Positions 7,808-17,669 are shown, counted from the first letter of the stretch. The stretch: 64,000 nucleotides of DNA from Paucibacter aquatile (GCF_002885975.1 NZ_POSP01000001.1:186001-250000), one strand, 5' to 3'. The notes: generated from the letters alone by a model not told the origin. Program-made: numbers and translations.

Positions 7808-8926
7808 TCAGGCCGGATGCAGGGCGCCCAGAATCCGCGGCCCGGCCGCACCGGTGACGGCGGGCAGATTGCCGGGCAGGCCGCGCACAAAACGCATGGC
7901 CAGCCAGGCGAAGGCGGCGGCCTCGACCTCCATCACCGGCAAGCCTGCCTCGTCGCTGCGCGCCACCTGGGTGCCAGGCAACAAGGCTTGCAAGCGCTGC
8001 ATCAGCTGGCGGTTGAGTGCGCCGCCGCCGCAGACCAGCAAGCGGCTCAAGACCTGCTCCTCGCTCCGAAGACTGTCGGCGACGGCTCGTGCGCTCAGTT
8101 CCAGCAAGGTTGCTTGCACATCCTCGGCCCGTGGTGTGGTGCTCAAGCGATCCAGGTGTTGCTGCAGCCAGGCGCGATGGAATAGGTCGCGCCCTGTGCT
8201 GCGTGGTGGTGGCTTGGCGAAGAAGGGCTCGGCCAGCAGGGCGAGCAAGAGCTCGGGCACGACCTGACCCTGGGCGGCCCAGCTGCCCTCGGCGTCGTAG
8301 TCCTGACCTTGGTGCTCGGCGATCCAGGCGTCCATCAGGCAGTTGCCGGGGCCGCAGTCGAAACCGAGGGTGCGGCCGTCCGCAGGCAAGAGGCTGATAT
8401 TGCTGATGCCGCCGATATTGAGCACCGCAAGGCTTTCGTCGGCGCGCCCGAAAACCGCGCGGTGGAAGGCGGGCACCAGGGGCGCGCCCTGGCCGCCGGC
8501 GGCCACATCGCGGCTGCGCAGGTCGCAAACCACGGAGATGCCGCTTTGCTCGGCCAGCAGGGCGCCGTTGAGCAGCTGGCTGGTGTAGCCGATGCCGTCA
8601 AATTCTCCCGGGCGATGGCGCACGGTTTGGCCATGGGCGCCAAGTGCCCGGATGTCCTGAGGGCGCAGTGCGCATCGCTCCAGGAGCTGGGCCACCAGAT
8701 CCGCATAGCTGCGCGCCAGCGCATTGGCAGCCAGCGCGGCACGGTGAAGCTCGTCGGGCCCGCTCTGGTTCAGGCTCAGCAGCTCCTCGCGCAAGGCTTT
8801 GGAAAAAGGCTGGTGGGCGTGGCCCAGGCTTTGCATGGCGCCGCCGGCCTCGGGAAAGCGGGCCAACACCGCATCGACCCCGTCCAGCGAGGTGCCGGAC
8901 ATCAGGCCGATGAAGAGATCGCTCAT
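7808..8926 (-). CDS. anmK: 1,6-anhydro-N-acetylmuramic acid kinase AnmK
   Basis: Recycles cell-wall sugar. It opens and phosphorylates 1,6-anhydroMurNAc to MurNAc-6-phosphate in the cytosol, using ATP. The protein has 372 residues, as in the family. The N-terminal phosphate-binding signature GLMSGTSLDGVDAVL is intact, and further conserved blocks are LGAHGQTVRHRP, VCDLRSRDVAAGGQGAPLVPAFH (including the catalytic Asp), LNIGGISNIS, FDCGPGNCLMD and VCGGGALN. It lies 65 bases downstream of the M23 endopeptidase gene on the same strand, so murein cleavage and murein sugar recovery look co-transcribed. Confidence 0.95.
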   Translation of the reverse strand: MSDLFIGLMSGTSLDGVDAVLARFPEAGGAMQSLGHAHQPFSKALREELLSLNQSGPDELHRAALAANALARSYADLVAQLLERCALRPQDIRALGAHGQTVRHRPGEFDGIGYTSQLLNGALLAEQSGISVVCDLRSRDVAAGGQGAPLVPAFHRAVFGRADESLAVLNIGGISNISLLPADGRTLGFDCGPGNCLMDAWIAEHQGQDYDAEGSWAAQGQVVPELLLALLAEPFFAKPPPRSTGRDLFHRAWLQQHLDRLSTTPRAEDVQATLLELSARAVADSLRSEEQVLSRLLVCGGGALNRQLMQRLQALLPGTQVARSDEAGLPVMEVEAAAFAWLAMRFVRGLPGNLPAVTGAAGPRILGALHPA

Positions 8927-8991
8927 GGGGTGTGCGGCGTGAGATGCTCGCGGCGAGGTTTGCAGGCGAGGTGCGCAGGTGAGTTGCGAGA

Positions 8992-10377
8992 TCAGTCGGC
9001 GCCGAGCACGCCCGATTCCATGCTCTGCGCGACGCTCAGCTGCGTTTTCACGCTGGCCACGGTTTGCTGGAACTGGTTGCGCGCGTAGTTGGGCAGGGTG
9101 ACCGCTTCCGAGGCCCGGGCAATGATGCGCGGATCCTGGTGCGAGCCCTTGACGCGGAACTCGAAATGCAGATGCGGGCCGGTGGCCCAGCCGGTGGCGC
9201 CCACGGCGCCGACGCGCTGGCCTTGTTCGACGCGCTGACCCTTCTTGACGTCGATGCGGCTCAGGTGGGCATAGACCGTGGTGCGGTCGCCGCTGTGGCG
9301 GATGTGAACGACGTTGCCAAAACCGTTCTGCCAGCCAGCAAACTCGACCTGACCATCACCCACCGTGCGAACCGGCGTGCCTGTGGGCGCGCCGTAGTCC
9401 ACGCCCAGATGACGGCGCCAGGTTTGATGGATCGGGTGGAAGCGCATCGCGAAACCCGAGGTCACGCGCGAGAACTCCATGGGGCTGGCCAGGAAGGCGC
9501 GGCGCTTGCTCTGGCCGTCGAAGGCGTAGAAATTGCCCTTGCCGGTGGCGCTGTCCTTGAACCACACGGCCGTGTGGCTGCGGCCGTTGTTGACGAACTC
9601 GCCGGCGATGACACGGCCGGCGGCGCCGTTCCAGTTGATGGGCTCGCCGTCGGCGGTCAGGCTCTCGTAGACGATGGAGAAGCGGTCGCCCTTGCGCAGT
9701 TCGCGGTGAAAGTCGATCTCGCCCGAGAACATATCCGCCATCTGGGTGGCGATGGCGTCGGGGATGCGGGCTTCGTCGGTGGCGGCGAACAGCGAGCTCT
9801 GGATGGTGCCGCTGCCGAGGCGAATCTGCGCTTGCAGCGGCGCGGTCTCCAGCTTGGCGCTGAACTGGCCATCGGCGCCGCGGCTGATGCTCAGGCGGCT
9901 GAAATGGGTGCTTTGCTGATCGCTGGAGTCGGCCGGAAAGCGGGCCACCAGGGTTTGGACCGTGCCCGAGGCATCGGCCGTCAGCTGCACCATCTTGCCG
10001 GCGCGGCCTTGCAGCAGGCGCTTGGCCAGGGGATCTTTGCGCAGGAACTGGGCAGCTTCAGGGTCGAAGGCGCCCAGGCGCTTGAACAGGCTTTCGACCG
10101 TGTCGCTGCTGCGGGTCAGCTCATTGCGGCTGAGCGCGATCGAGTGGCTGGCCAGGGCGCTGAGCTGCGCATCCAGGTCGTCGATCTGGATCTGTTCGGT
10201 CAGCGTGCGCTGGGGCAGGTCGGCGGCATTGGGCGCCAGCGGCGCGATACCGAAGGCGGTGATGGCAAAGCCGCTCAGCAGGGTGACCACACCGCCGGTC
10301 AGCGCACGCGGGTGGCGCGCGGCAAAGGCTTCGGCTCGCGCCAGAGCCATCTTCACGTCGTTCAACCGGAATTTCAC
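8992..10377 (-). CDS. M23 family murein DD-endopeptidase (MepM-like)
   Basis: Predicted inner-membrane-anchored, periplasmic zinc peptidase of 461 residues that cuts peptidoglycan cross-links. A membrane segment lies at about 25-48, followed by a linker or inhibitory region. The LytM domain is at the C-terminal side with zinc ligands His323 and Asp327 (HLGVDYGAPTG) and the catalytic pair His402/His404 (HLHFEF). All four lysostaphin-type residues are therefore present, which argues for an active enzyme rather than an EnvC/NlpD-type activator. It is divergent from tyrS across 242 bases and probably co-transcribed with anmK. Confidence 0.9.
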   Translation of the reverse strand: MKFRLNDVKMALARAEAFAARHPRALTGGVVTLLSGFAITAFGIAPLAPNAADLPQRTLTEQIQIDDLDAQLSALASHSIALSRNELTRSSDTVESLFKRLGAFDPEAAQFLRKDPLAKRLLQGRAGKMVQLTADASGTVQTLVARFPADSSDQQSTHFSRLSISRGADGQFSAKLETAPLQAQIRLGSGTIQSSLFAATDEARIPDAIATQMADMFSGEIDFHRELRKGDRFSIVYESLTADGEPINWNGAAGRVIAGEFVNNGRSHTAVWFKDSATGKGNFYAFDGQSKRRAFLASPMEFSRVTSGFAMRFHPIHQTWRRHLGVDYGAPTGTPVRTVGDGQVEFAGWQNGFGNVVHIRHSGDRTTVYAHLSRIDVKKGQRVEQGQRVGAVGATGWATGPHLHFEFRVKGSHQDPRIIARASEAVTLPNYARNQFQQTVASVKTQLSVAQSMESGVLGAD

Positions 10378-10619
10378 GCTGTCGCTTCCCAGGGTCTTCT
10401 TGTAGAGGTCACCGGGGCCGCTTGCACAAACGCTGCCGGTGCCGTTCGAGAAGGATCACAGTGCGCCCGCAGGCCTGTCCACTAGAATCCGCCGCTGTGC
10501 CGCCCCCTCCTCAAGGGTGAGCCGTCACAAAACCAGGCGCGAGTATAACGAGCCCATCCCCGCGTCAACGCCACGAAAACCCGATAAATCAGGGCTTTAC
10601 CCAGGCCCCACTCGCTCCC

Positions 10620-11873
10620 ATGTCCGATCCGCGAACAAACGCCACGCCTGCCGCAAAAACGCAGTTCCCCATCACCGATCGCGTGCGTGAGGCCTTGGCG
10701 ATCTCCCAGCGTGGCTGCGATGAGCTGCTGCCCGAGTCCGACTGGGTGCAAAAACTGGCCCGCTCCGAGGCCACCGGCGTGCCGCTGCGCATCAAGCTGG
10801 GCCTGGACCCGACGGCGCCCGACATCCACATCGGCCACACCGTGGTGCTGAACAAGATGCGCCAGTTGCAGGACCTGGGCCACCAGGTGATCTTTCTGAT
10901 CGGCGACTTCACCTCCATGATCGGTGATCCGTCCGGCCGCAACGCCACCCGGCCGCCGCTGACGGCCGAGCAGATCAAGGCCAATGCCGAGACCTACTAC
11001 GCCCAGGCCAAGCTGGTGCTGGACGAAAGCAAGACCGAGATCCGCTACAACTCCGAGTGGAGCGACCCGCTGGGCGCGCGCGGCATGATCCAGCTGGCGG
11101 CCAAGTACACCGTGGCCCGCATGATGGAGCGTGACGATTTCACCAAGCGCTTCGCCGCGCAGACCCCGATCTCGGTGCACGAGTTCCTCTACCCGCTGAT
11201 GCAGGGTTACGACTCGGTGGCGCTGAAGAGCGATCTGGAGCTGGGCGGCACCGATCAGAAGTTCAATCTGCTGATGGGCCGCCATCTGCAGCAGGAGTAC
11301 GGCCAGGAGCCGCAGTGCATCCTGACCATGCCGCTGCTGGAAGGCCTGGACGGCGTCGAAAAGATGTCCAAGTCCAAGAACAACTATGTGGGCATCAGCG
11401 AGCCGGCCAACTCCATGTTCGCCAAGATCCTGTCCATCAGCGATGAGCAGATGTGGAAATGGTTCAAGCTCTTGAGCTTCAAGAGCCTGGCCGAGATCGC
11501 CGCCCTGCAGGGCGAGGTCAGCGCCGGCCGCAACCCCAAGGAAGCGAAAGTGCTGCTGGCCAAGGAACTGACGGCGCGCTTCCACAGCGCCGCGGCGGCC
11601 GAAGCGGCCGAGGCCGATTTCAACAACCGCGCCAAGGGCGGCATCCCGGACGAGATCCCCGAAGTCAGCCTCAGCGGCGCGCCGCTGGGCCTGGCCCATG
11701 TGCTGAAGTCCGCCGGCCTGGTGGCTTCGAACAGCGAAGGCATGCGCATGATCGAGCAAGGCGGCGTGCGCATCGACGGCACGGTCGTCAGCGACAAGGG
11801 CTTGAAGCTGGAGGCCGGCACCGTGGTCGTGCAAGTGGGCAAGCGCAAGTTCGCGCGCGTCAGTCTCGCCTGA
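10620..11873 (+). CDS. tyrS: Tyrosyl-tRNA synthetase
   Basis: Charges tRNA-Tyr in the cytosol. This is a 417-residue class I synthetase: HIGH at 70-73 (PDIHIGHTVVLNKM), the KMSKS loop in VEKMSKSKNNY, the tRNA-binding middle part, and a C-terminal S4-like domain (MRMIEQGGVRIDGTVV...LEAGTVVVQVGKRKFARV). The pattern fits the longer TyrS group common in betaproteobacteria. A TATAAC at 10544-10549 is a possible -10 element about 70 bases upstream. A long hairpin follows the stop codon. Confidence 0.96.
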   Translation: MSDPRTNATPAAKTQFPITDRVREALAISQRGCDELLPESDWVQKLARSEATGVPLRIKLGLDPTAPDIHIGHTVVLNKMRQLQDLGHQVIFLIGDFTSMIGDPSGRNATRPPLTAEQIKANAETYYAQAKLVLDESKTEIRYNSEWSDPLGARGMIQLAAKYTVARMMERDDFTKRFAAQTPISVHEFLYPLMQGYDSVALKSDLELGGTDQKFNLLMGRHLQQEYGQEPQCILTMPLLEGLDGVEKMSKSKNNYVGISEPANSMFAKILSISDEQMWKWFKLLSFKSLAEIAALQGEVSAGRNPKEAKVLLAKELTARFHSAAAAEAAEADFNNRAKGGIPDEIPEVSLSGAPLGLAHVLKSAGLVASNSEGMRMIEQGGVRIDGTVVSDKGLKLEAGTVVVQVGKRKFARVSLA

Positions 11874-11898
11874 GTTTTTAGACTCAGCCCCAGGCAAC

Positions 11899-11933
11899 AA
11901 GGGGAGGCCCGGTGTATCACCGGACCTCCCCTT
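11899..11933. terminator. Terminator hairpin between tyrS and the S41 protease gene
   Basis: A 16-bp stem with one mismatch (AAGGGGAGG...CCGGTG, TAT loop, CACCGG...CCTCCCCTT) lies between two convergent genes. The following T-rich part is modest (GGTCTTT), so termination efficiency is uncertain. Confidence 0.7.
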
Positions 11934-11975
11934 GGTCTTTCAGCGGCGCGGCAAGCCTGCCCGCTGCGTCAGCTC

Positions 11976-14900
11976 TTACTTCAGACTCACGGGCCGCGGA
12001 TAGGCGCCGGGCTTGGGTTCGGCGCGCGGCTTCTCGGCCATGGCCTTGTTGAGCGTGGCAATCGCGGCATCAAGCTGGGCATCAGCACCCATGAAGCTGG
12101 CGCGAGGCAGGTTGTCGACCTCCAGGTCCGGCTTGACGCCGATGCCTTCCACCAGGAAGCGGCCATCGGGCGCGATCTGTCCGGTTTCGGCCGCGCGCAT
12201 GATGCCGTTGTCCATCAAGCGGTTCTGGTCCGACAGCCACACGCCCGCACCCGAGGTGGTGGTGCCGATCAGCGGGCCCAGGCCCAAGCGCTTGAAGCCC
12301 TCGGCAAAGGTTTCGCCGTCGGAGTAGGTGTGCTCGTTTTGCAGCACCACGACCTGGCCGCGGAAGGTCTGCTGCATGTTGGAGCGCACCGGCGCGCCGC
12401 CCGGCGAGCGGGGCTGCCAGTAGGCCCAGGCGCGGCGCAGGAGCTTTTCCAGGATCCAGCTGTCGATGCTGCCGCCACCGTTGAAGCGCACGTCGATGAT
12501 CAGGCCTTCGCGGTCCACATGGGTGTAGAACTCGCGAGCGAAATCGGCGATGTCGGCCGGTCCCATGGCACGCAGATGCACATAGCCGATGCGGCCGTTG
12601 GAGGCCTTCTCCACCGCCTGCGCGCGGCCAAAACGCCAGTCGGCATAACGCAGCTGTTGCTCGCGCTGGCGCGTCACCGGCGTGACGATGCGTTGCAGTT
12701 CGGGCCCGCCATGGGCCGGTTTGATCTGCAGCAGCACCTGCTTGCCGGCCTGGCCGCGCAGCAGCTCCACCTCATGTGCCACTTCATTGGCCTTGCGGCC
12801 GTTGATGTGGGTGATCAGGTCGCCGTCCTTCAGGCCCAGCTCGGTGCGGGCCAAGGGGCCCAGCTCGCTGGGCAGCTCCGGGTCGGCGCGGTAGATGCGC
12901 TCGATGCGCAGGCCCTCGGCCGTGCGGGCCAGTTGGGCGCCCAGGCCGGCCAGGCCGGGTTCTTCGGGCGCCTGGCGCTGGTCACCGGCATTGACCTGGC
13001 TGTGCAGGGCGCCCAGCTCACCGATCATCTGCGCCATCAGCTCGGCCAGTTCGGCGCGGTCACTGACGCGCTCGACCAGGGGCTCGTACTTGGCGCGCAT
13101 GGCGGGCCAGTCGACGCCGTGCATGGCCTTGTCGTAGAAGTAGTCGCGGTGCATGCGCCAGCCATCGGCGAACATCTGGCGCCATTCGGCGCGCGGGTCG
13201 GTGGCGATCTGCCAGTCGCTCCAGCGCACCTGGAACTTGGCCAGCTCGGCCGGCAGCTTGGGGCCGGCGTCGCCGAGGATCAGCTCGGGCGCCGCGCCCG
13301 GCGCGCCATTGCGCACCACCAGCATCTTCTTGCCATCGGCGCTGAGCTCGATGCTGCGCACATCGCTCGCCACGGTTTCGATGTTGCCGCCCTGGTTGTC
13401 GATGGCCGCGGTCTTGAGCACCGATTTGCGCTCGCCGCCGTTGATCTCGGCGTCGAGGAACCACAGGCGCTTGCCGTCGGTCGTCAGGCCGCTGTAGTTG
13501 CCGGCGGGCAGAGGCAGCTCGAAGAGGCGCTCGCGCAGGCCGGCGAAGTGAATGGGTGGCTTGGGCTTGGCTTCAGGTTTCGCCTCGGGCTTGATTTCGG
13601 CCTTGGTGGGCTCGGCTTTGCCGTCAACCTTGGCGGCATCGGCACGTTGCTCGGGTTTCAACTCGGGCTTGAGTTCGGGCTTGGGCTCCGGCGGCTCCAA
13701 CTCGTCCTTGGGTGCGAAGGGGAAGCGCAGGCCCGGCTGCAGGGCCAGGGCGAAGAGCTTGCTGCCGCGGTCGAAGTAGGGGCCCATATTGCGGTCGCCC
13801 CAGGGCGAGCCGCGGCCGGTGGCCGTGAACTGGCGGTTGGAGACGAAGTAGAGCCAGCGTCCGTCGGGCGAGAAGGCCGGCGAGTCGCTGTCATAACGCT
13901 CACTGCTGACGGTGTGGATCTTGTTGTCGGCCAGGTTGAAGAGTTGCAGCTGATCGCGGTTGATGTCGCTCAGGGCTTGGGTGAAGGCCAGGCTGCGGCT
14001 GTCTGGTGACCAGGTCAGATTGGCGATGCTGGCGTTGCGACTGTCTCGCGTGATCAGACGGCCGCTGTTGCCCTTGAGGTCGCTCAAGTACAGATGGCCC
14101 TCCTTGTCGGTGTGGGCCAGGTAGCGACCATCGGGTGAGAGGGCCATGTCCTTGCGCTGGGCGCGCGCGTCACGGGTGATCTGCTCGGGCTTGCCCAGGC
14201 CATTGGCGGCGAAGCGCCAGACCTCGCGCTCACCGCTGAAATCGCACAGGGCCAGCACCTGCTTGCTGTCGGCGCTGAAGAGGCCTTTCAGGCAGCGGCT
14301 GTCGGGTGCCTGCGGCAGCTCGGCGCGGCGCAGCTGGCCCAGGCCCTGGGTGGCCAGGCGGCCACGGCTGGCCAGCAACACGCGCTCGCCATTGGGTGCC
14401 AGGGCCACCGAGGTGAGAAAGTCCTGTGGCTTCTTGACCCAGCGCTGGCGCTGCTGTTCAAAGTCGCCGCTGAGCTGGATGGCGATTGGAGTGGGCGCGG
14501 CACTGGTGGTGTTGGCGTTCAGGTCGACCCGGTAGAGATCGGCGCCGAGGGCATAGACGGCCACGCCGCCGTCCACCGAGGCGTGGCGGATGTCCCAGCC
14601 CTTGTGCGTGGTGTGCTGCCGCAGGTCCTGGCCCTGGGCATTGACCGACCAGAGGTTGATCGTGCCGTCGCGGTCCGAGAGGAAGGCGATGCGTTCGCCG
14701 GCTGCCGTGCGGTAGGGCATGGGCAGGCGATCGTTGGCGCCCTCCGTGACCAGGGGGCGGGCCTCGGCCGTGCCCGTCAGGTCCAGGGTCCAGAGCCGGG
14801 CCAGGGCGCCGCCGCGGTACTGGCGGGCGTTGTCGCCGCGCAGGCCGTTGCGGGTGAAGAAGAGCTGGCGGCCATCGCTGCTGATGGCGCCGTCACTGGC

Positions 14901-15413
14901 CTGGGCCACGGGCAGGGCGCGGCGCGTCTGCGTGACCGGGTCCACGGCATAGAGCTGGGTCACCGGCTGGCCGCTCTGCGAGGGGCCGGAGTAAATCACT
15001 TCGCCCAGGGCGCTGAAGCCCCAGACGCGCTGGCCGGCATTGCCCTCCCAGCTCAGGCGCTGCGGCAGGCCGCCCTGCACAGGCATCAGGTAGACATCGC
15101 CCGGGCCGTCGTACTGGGCGGTGTAGGCCAGCCAGCGGCCATCGCGCGACAGCACCGGCGAGCCTTCCTGGCCGGCGTGGGTGGTGATCCGCTCGGCGCG
15201 GCCGCCCCGGGCGTTGACGCGCCAGAGGTCGCCTTCGGCGACGAAGACCAGGTTCTCACCCTGCAGGGTGGGCTGGCGGAAGAAACCGGGGTTGGGCGTG
15301 TTGCCGCCAGACGCGGCGGTGGTGGCGGCCAGGCTGCTCAGGGCGGCGCAGCTGATGGCGGCGGCCAGGGTCAGGCGGTGCAGCCGAAGCGGGGTGCGAG
15401 GGTTCATGCGCAT
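11976..15413 (-). CDS. Tricorn-like S41 family protease with PDZ domain
   Basis: 1,145-residue exported protein. The first ~35 residues are a signal peptide (LTLAAAISCAALSSLAATTAA). Then come WD40-like beta-propeller repeats (the motif SPDGR(W/Y)LA/YF recurs), a PDZ domain (LARTELGLKDGDLITHINGRKA) and the S41 core. The Tricorn catalytic set can be read: His and Ser in GALHSQV, the nucleophile Ser in TYSDGETFAEGF, and Glu in PDLEVDNLP; the S41 segment RFNGGGSIDSWI precedes them. Between propeller and core is a repetitive Pro/Glu/Lys-rich linker (13550-13710). Tricorn-like enzymes degrade peptides; here the signal peptide implies a periplasmic role. The start could also be the ATG at 15407. Confidence 0.9.
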   Translation of the reverse strand: MRMNPRTPLRLHRLTLAAAISCAALSSLAATTAASGGNTPNPGFFRQPTLQGENLVFVAEGDLWRVNARGGRAERITTHAGQEGSPVLSRDGRWLAYTAQYDGPGDVYLMPVQGGLPQRLSWEGNAGQRVWGFSALGEVIYSGPSQSGQPVTQLYAVDPVTQTRRALPVAQASDGAISSDGRQLFFTRNGLRGDNARQYRGGALARLWTLDLTGTAEARPLVTEGANDRLPMPYRTAAGERIAFLSDRDGTINLWSVNAQGQDLRQHTTHKGWDIRHASVDGGVAVYALGADLYRVDLNANTTSAAPTPIAIQLSGDFEQQRQRWVKKPQDFLTSVALAPNGERVLLASRGRLATQGLGQLRRAELPQAPDSRCLKGLFSADSKQVLALCDFSGEREVWRFAANGLGKPEQITRDARAQRKDMALSPDGRYLAHTDKEGHLYLSDLKGNSGRLITRDSRNASIANLTWSPDSRSLAFTQALSDINRDQLQLFNLADNKIHTVSSERYDSDSPAFSPDGRWLYFVSNRQFTATGRGSPWGDRNMGPYFDRGSKLFALALQPGLRFPFAPKDELEPPEPKPELKPELKPEQRADAAKVDGKAEPTKAEIKPEAKPEAKPKPPIHFAGLRERLFELPLPAGNYSGLTTDGKRLWFLDAEINGGERKSVLKTAAIDNQGGNIETVASDVRSIELSADGKKMLVVRNGAPGAAPELILGDAGPKLPAELAKFQVRWSDWQIATDPRAEWRQMFADGWRMHRDYFYDKAMHGVDWPAMRAKYEPLVERVSDRAELAELMAQMIGELGALHSQVNAGDQRQAPEEPGLAGLGAQLARTAEGLRIERIYRADPELPSELGPLARTELGLKDGDLITHINGRKANEVAHEVELLRGQAGKQVLLQIKPAHGGPELQRIVTPVTRQREQQLRYADWRFGRAQAVEKASNGRIGYVHLRAMGPADIADFAREFYTHVDREGLIIDVRFNGGGSIDSWILEKLLRRAWAYWQPRSPGGAPVRSNMQQTFRGQVVVLQNEHTYSDGETFAEGFKRLGLGPLIGTTTSGAGVWLSDQNRLMDNGIMRAAETGQIAPDGRFLVEGIGVKPDLEVDNLPRASFMGADAQLDAAIATLNKAMAEKPRAEPKPGAYPRPVSLK

Positions 15414-15540
15414 GAGGCTCGGATCGCGAGCGCTGAAAGTGAGCGCCGATTATCTCGGCCGCCCGCGCGTCTTCAGACCCGTGTAAGCCCCGTGGCCGTC
15501 CAGGCTTGTGCGCAGAGCGCGTGCCCGGTTCGCGGGGCGC

Positions 15541-16437
15541 TCAGTGGTTGGTGATGCCGGCGCTGACATGGCCTGCCGGCACATGGGCGGCGGCACTGGC
15601 GATGTGGCCGGCCTGGTCGTCAAAGAAGAAGTCGGGCTCGAATTCGCGCAGGAATTCGCCCTTGGCCAGGCCGCCCAGGAACATGGCTTCGTCCACCTCA
15701 ATGCGCCAGTCCATCAGGGTGCGAATGGCGCGCTCATGGGCCGGTGCGCTGCGTGCGGTGACCAGGGCGGTGCGCACCTTCATGCCGCCGCCACCCTCCT
15801 GTTGCAGCCGGTGCAGGGCTTGCAGCACGGGCTTGAAGGGGCCAGCCGGCAGGGGCGTCTTGGCATGGGTGATCTCATGGCTCTGGAAGGCATCCAGACC
15901 CTCGCGCTGGAACACCTGCTCGGCCTCGTCGGAGAACAGCACGGCGTCGCCGTCGAAGGCGATGCGCAGCTCCTGCGGGTGGGCGCTGGAAGCATGGGCC
16001 GAGAGCGGCAGCACGCGCGCCGCAGCCACGCCGGCCTGCAGGGCGCTTCGCACATCGGCCTCATTGGCCGAGAGGAAGAGCTGGGCCTTGAGCGGGCGCA
16101 GATAGCGCCAGGGCGATTCGCCACGGGTGAACACGCCGCGCTGGATGTTGAGGCCGTAATGCGTGGCCGAGCGGAACACCCGCATGCCCGAGATCGGGTC
16201 GTTGCGCGAGAGCACCACCACCTCGACCTTGGGCGCGCCTTCGCTGTTGAAAGCCAGCAGCTTGCGCACCAGGGAGAAGGCCACGCCGGGCTTGGCCGGC
16301 TGGTCCAGGCGCGTTTGCTGCAAGGCCATGTAGTCGCGGTCGTTGCCGGCCTCGAAGAACTGGTTCTCTTCCTCGAAGTCGAACAGCGCCCGCGAGGAAA
16401 TCGCCACCACCAGCTGTCCGTCGAGATTGGCCGGCAT
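15541..16437 (-). CDS. 5'-nucleotidase (cN-I-like, PF06189 type)
   Basis: 298-residue cytosolic enzyme that dephosphorylates nucleoside 5'-monophosphates. Recognisable parts are the start LVVAISSRALFDFEEENQFFE, the block VVLSRNDPISGMRVFRSATHYGLNIQRGVFTRG, and the aspartate-containing IAFDGDAVLFSDEAE, the likely HAD-type catalytic loop. The C-terminus has WRIEVDEAMFLGGLAKGEFLREFEPDFFFDDQ. The gene follows gspF by 20 bases on the same strand, so it may ride on the gsp transcript, although its role is unrelated. Confidence 0.88.
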   Translation of the reverse strand: MPANLDGQLVVAISSRALFDFEEENQFFEAGNDRDYMALQQTRLDQPAKPGVAFSLVRKLLAFNSEGAPKVEVVVLSRNDPISGMRVFRSATHYGLNIQRGVFTRGESPWRYLRPLKAQLFLSANEADVRSALQAGVAAARVLPLSAHASSAHPQELRIAFDGDAVLFSDEAEQVFQREGLDAFQSHEITHAKTPLPAGPFKPVLQALHRLQQEGGGGMKVRTALVTARSAPAHERAIRTLMDWRIEVDEAMFLGGLAKGEFLREFEPDFFFDDQAGHIASAAAHVPAGHVSAGITNH

Positions 16438-16457
16438 GTCTTCGCCTACGTCTTTGT

Positions 16458-17669
16458 TTACTTCACAAAGCTGTTCATCTGGATGATGGGCAGCAGCACC
16501 GCCATCACGATCAGCAGCACCACCGCGCCCATGCCGACGATCAGCAGCGGCTCCAGCAAGGTGGCAGCCGCCAGGGCACGGCGCTGCACTTCGACGCTGA
16601 GCTGTTTGGCCGCGCGCTCCAGCATCTGCGGCAGCTGACCCGTCTGCTCACCGAGGCGGGCGAACATGGCCAGGATGCCGGGGAAACGCTTCTTGCCGGC
16701 CAGGGCCGAGCCCACCGGCGCGCCCTCGCGCACCTGTACCAGGGCATCGAGCGCGTCGGCGCGCATGGCGTGGTTGGACAGGGTCTCGGCCGCCGCCTGC
16801 AAGGCCTTCAGGATGGGCACGCCCGAGCCGGCCAGCATGGCCAGGGTGCCGGCAAAACGGGCCGCGTTGTAGCCGCGGGCCAGGCGGCCCAGCAGCGGCA
16901 CCTTGAGGAAGGCCGCGTCGAAGCGCAGGCGGAAGGCCGGGCGCTTGAGTGCCCAGGACAGGCCGCTGCCGCCGCCGACGGCCGCCAGCAGCATCAGCCA
17001 GCCCCATTCGCGCACGAAGTCGCTGGTGCCCAGCATGGCCACGGTCAGCCAGGGCAGGGCGCGCTTGGAACTGGTGAAGGTGGCGGCGATCTGCGGCACC
17101 ACATAGGTCACCAGGAAGATGATGATCATGAAGGCGATCAGCGAGACGATGGTCGGGTAGGCCATGGCGCCGATCAGCTTGGACTTGAGGTCCTGGCGTT
17201 CTTCCAGATCGTCGGCCAACTTTTCCAGCACCGGCCCGAGTGCGCCGCTCTGCTCACCGGCCGCGACCACACCGCGGTAGACCTCGTCGAACTCGCGCGG
17301 CGCCGTGCCCAGGGCGCGGGCAAAGCTGGCGCCGGCATTGACCTCGGCCTTGAGCTGGGACAGCAGCTCGCGCTGGCGCGGGTCTTCGCATTCATCGGCC
17401 AGGGCCGTCAGCGCCCGCTCCAGCGGCAGGCCCGAGCCGACCAGGCCGGCCAGCTGTCGCGTCCAGACAGCCAGGGCCGTGGGGCTGAACACGCGGCGGG
17501 CAAAGCGGCTGCCGCCGTCCTGCCCCTGCTGTTGCACCGGCTCCAGGCTCAGCGGCACCAGGCTCTGGGCGCGCAGCTGGGCGCGCGCGGCGCGCGGGTT
17601 GTCGGCCTCGATCAGGCCGCTGCTGGAGCGGCCCGCCGGGTTCAGGGCTTCGAATTTATAGGCCGGCAT
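16458..17669 (-). CDS. gspF: Type II secretion system inner-membrane protein GspF
   Basis: Polytopic inner-membrane platform protein that couples the GspE ATPase to pseudopilus growth. It has 403 residues with two cytoplasmic GspF domains (about 70-195 and 270-395) and three membrane segments (around LIAFMIIIFLVTYVV, GWLMLLAAVGGGSGLSW and VGMGAVVLLIVMAVLLPII). The C-terminus PIIQMNSFVK is typical. It is 13 bases downstream of gspE and is the last gsp gene of the minus-strand operon. Confidence 0.95.
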   Translation of the reverse strand: MPAYKFEALNPAGRSSSGLIEADNPRAARAQLRAQSLVPLSLEPVQQQGQDGGSRFARRVFSPTALAVWTRQLAGLVGSGLPLERALTALADECEDPRQRELLSQLKAEVNAGASFARALGTAPREFDEVYRGVVAAGEQSGALGPVLEKLADDLEERQDLKSKLIGAMAYPTIVSLIAFMIIIFLVTYVVPQIAATFTSSKRALPWLTVAMLGTSDFVREWGWLMLLAAVGGGSGLSWALKRPAFRLRFDAAFLKVPLLGRLARGYNAARFAGTLAMLAGSGVPILKALQAAAETLSNHAMRADALDALVQVREGAPVGSALAGKKRFPGILAMFARLGEQTGQLPQMLERAAKQLSVEVQRRALAAATLLEPLLIVGMGAVVLLIVMAVLLPIIQMNSFVK

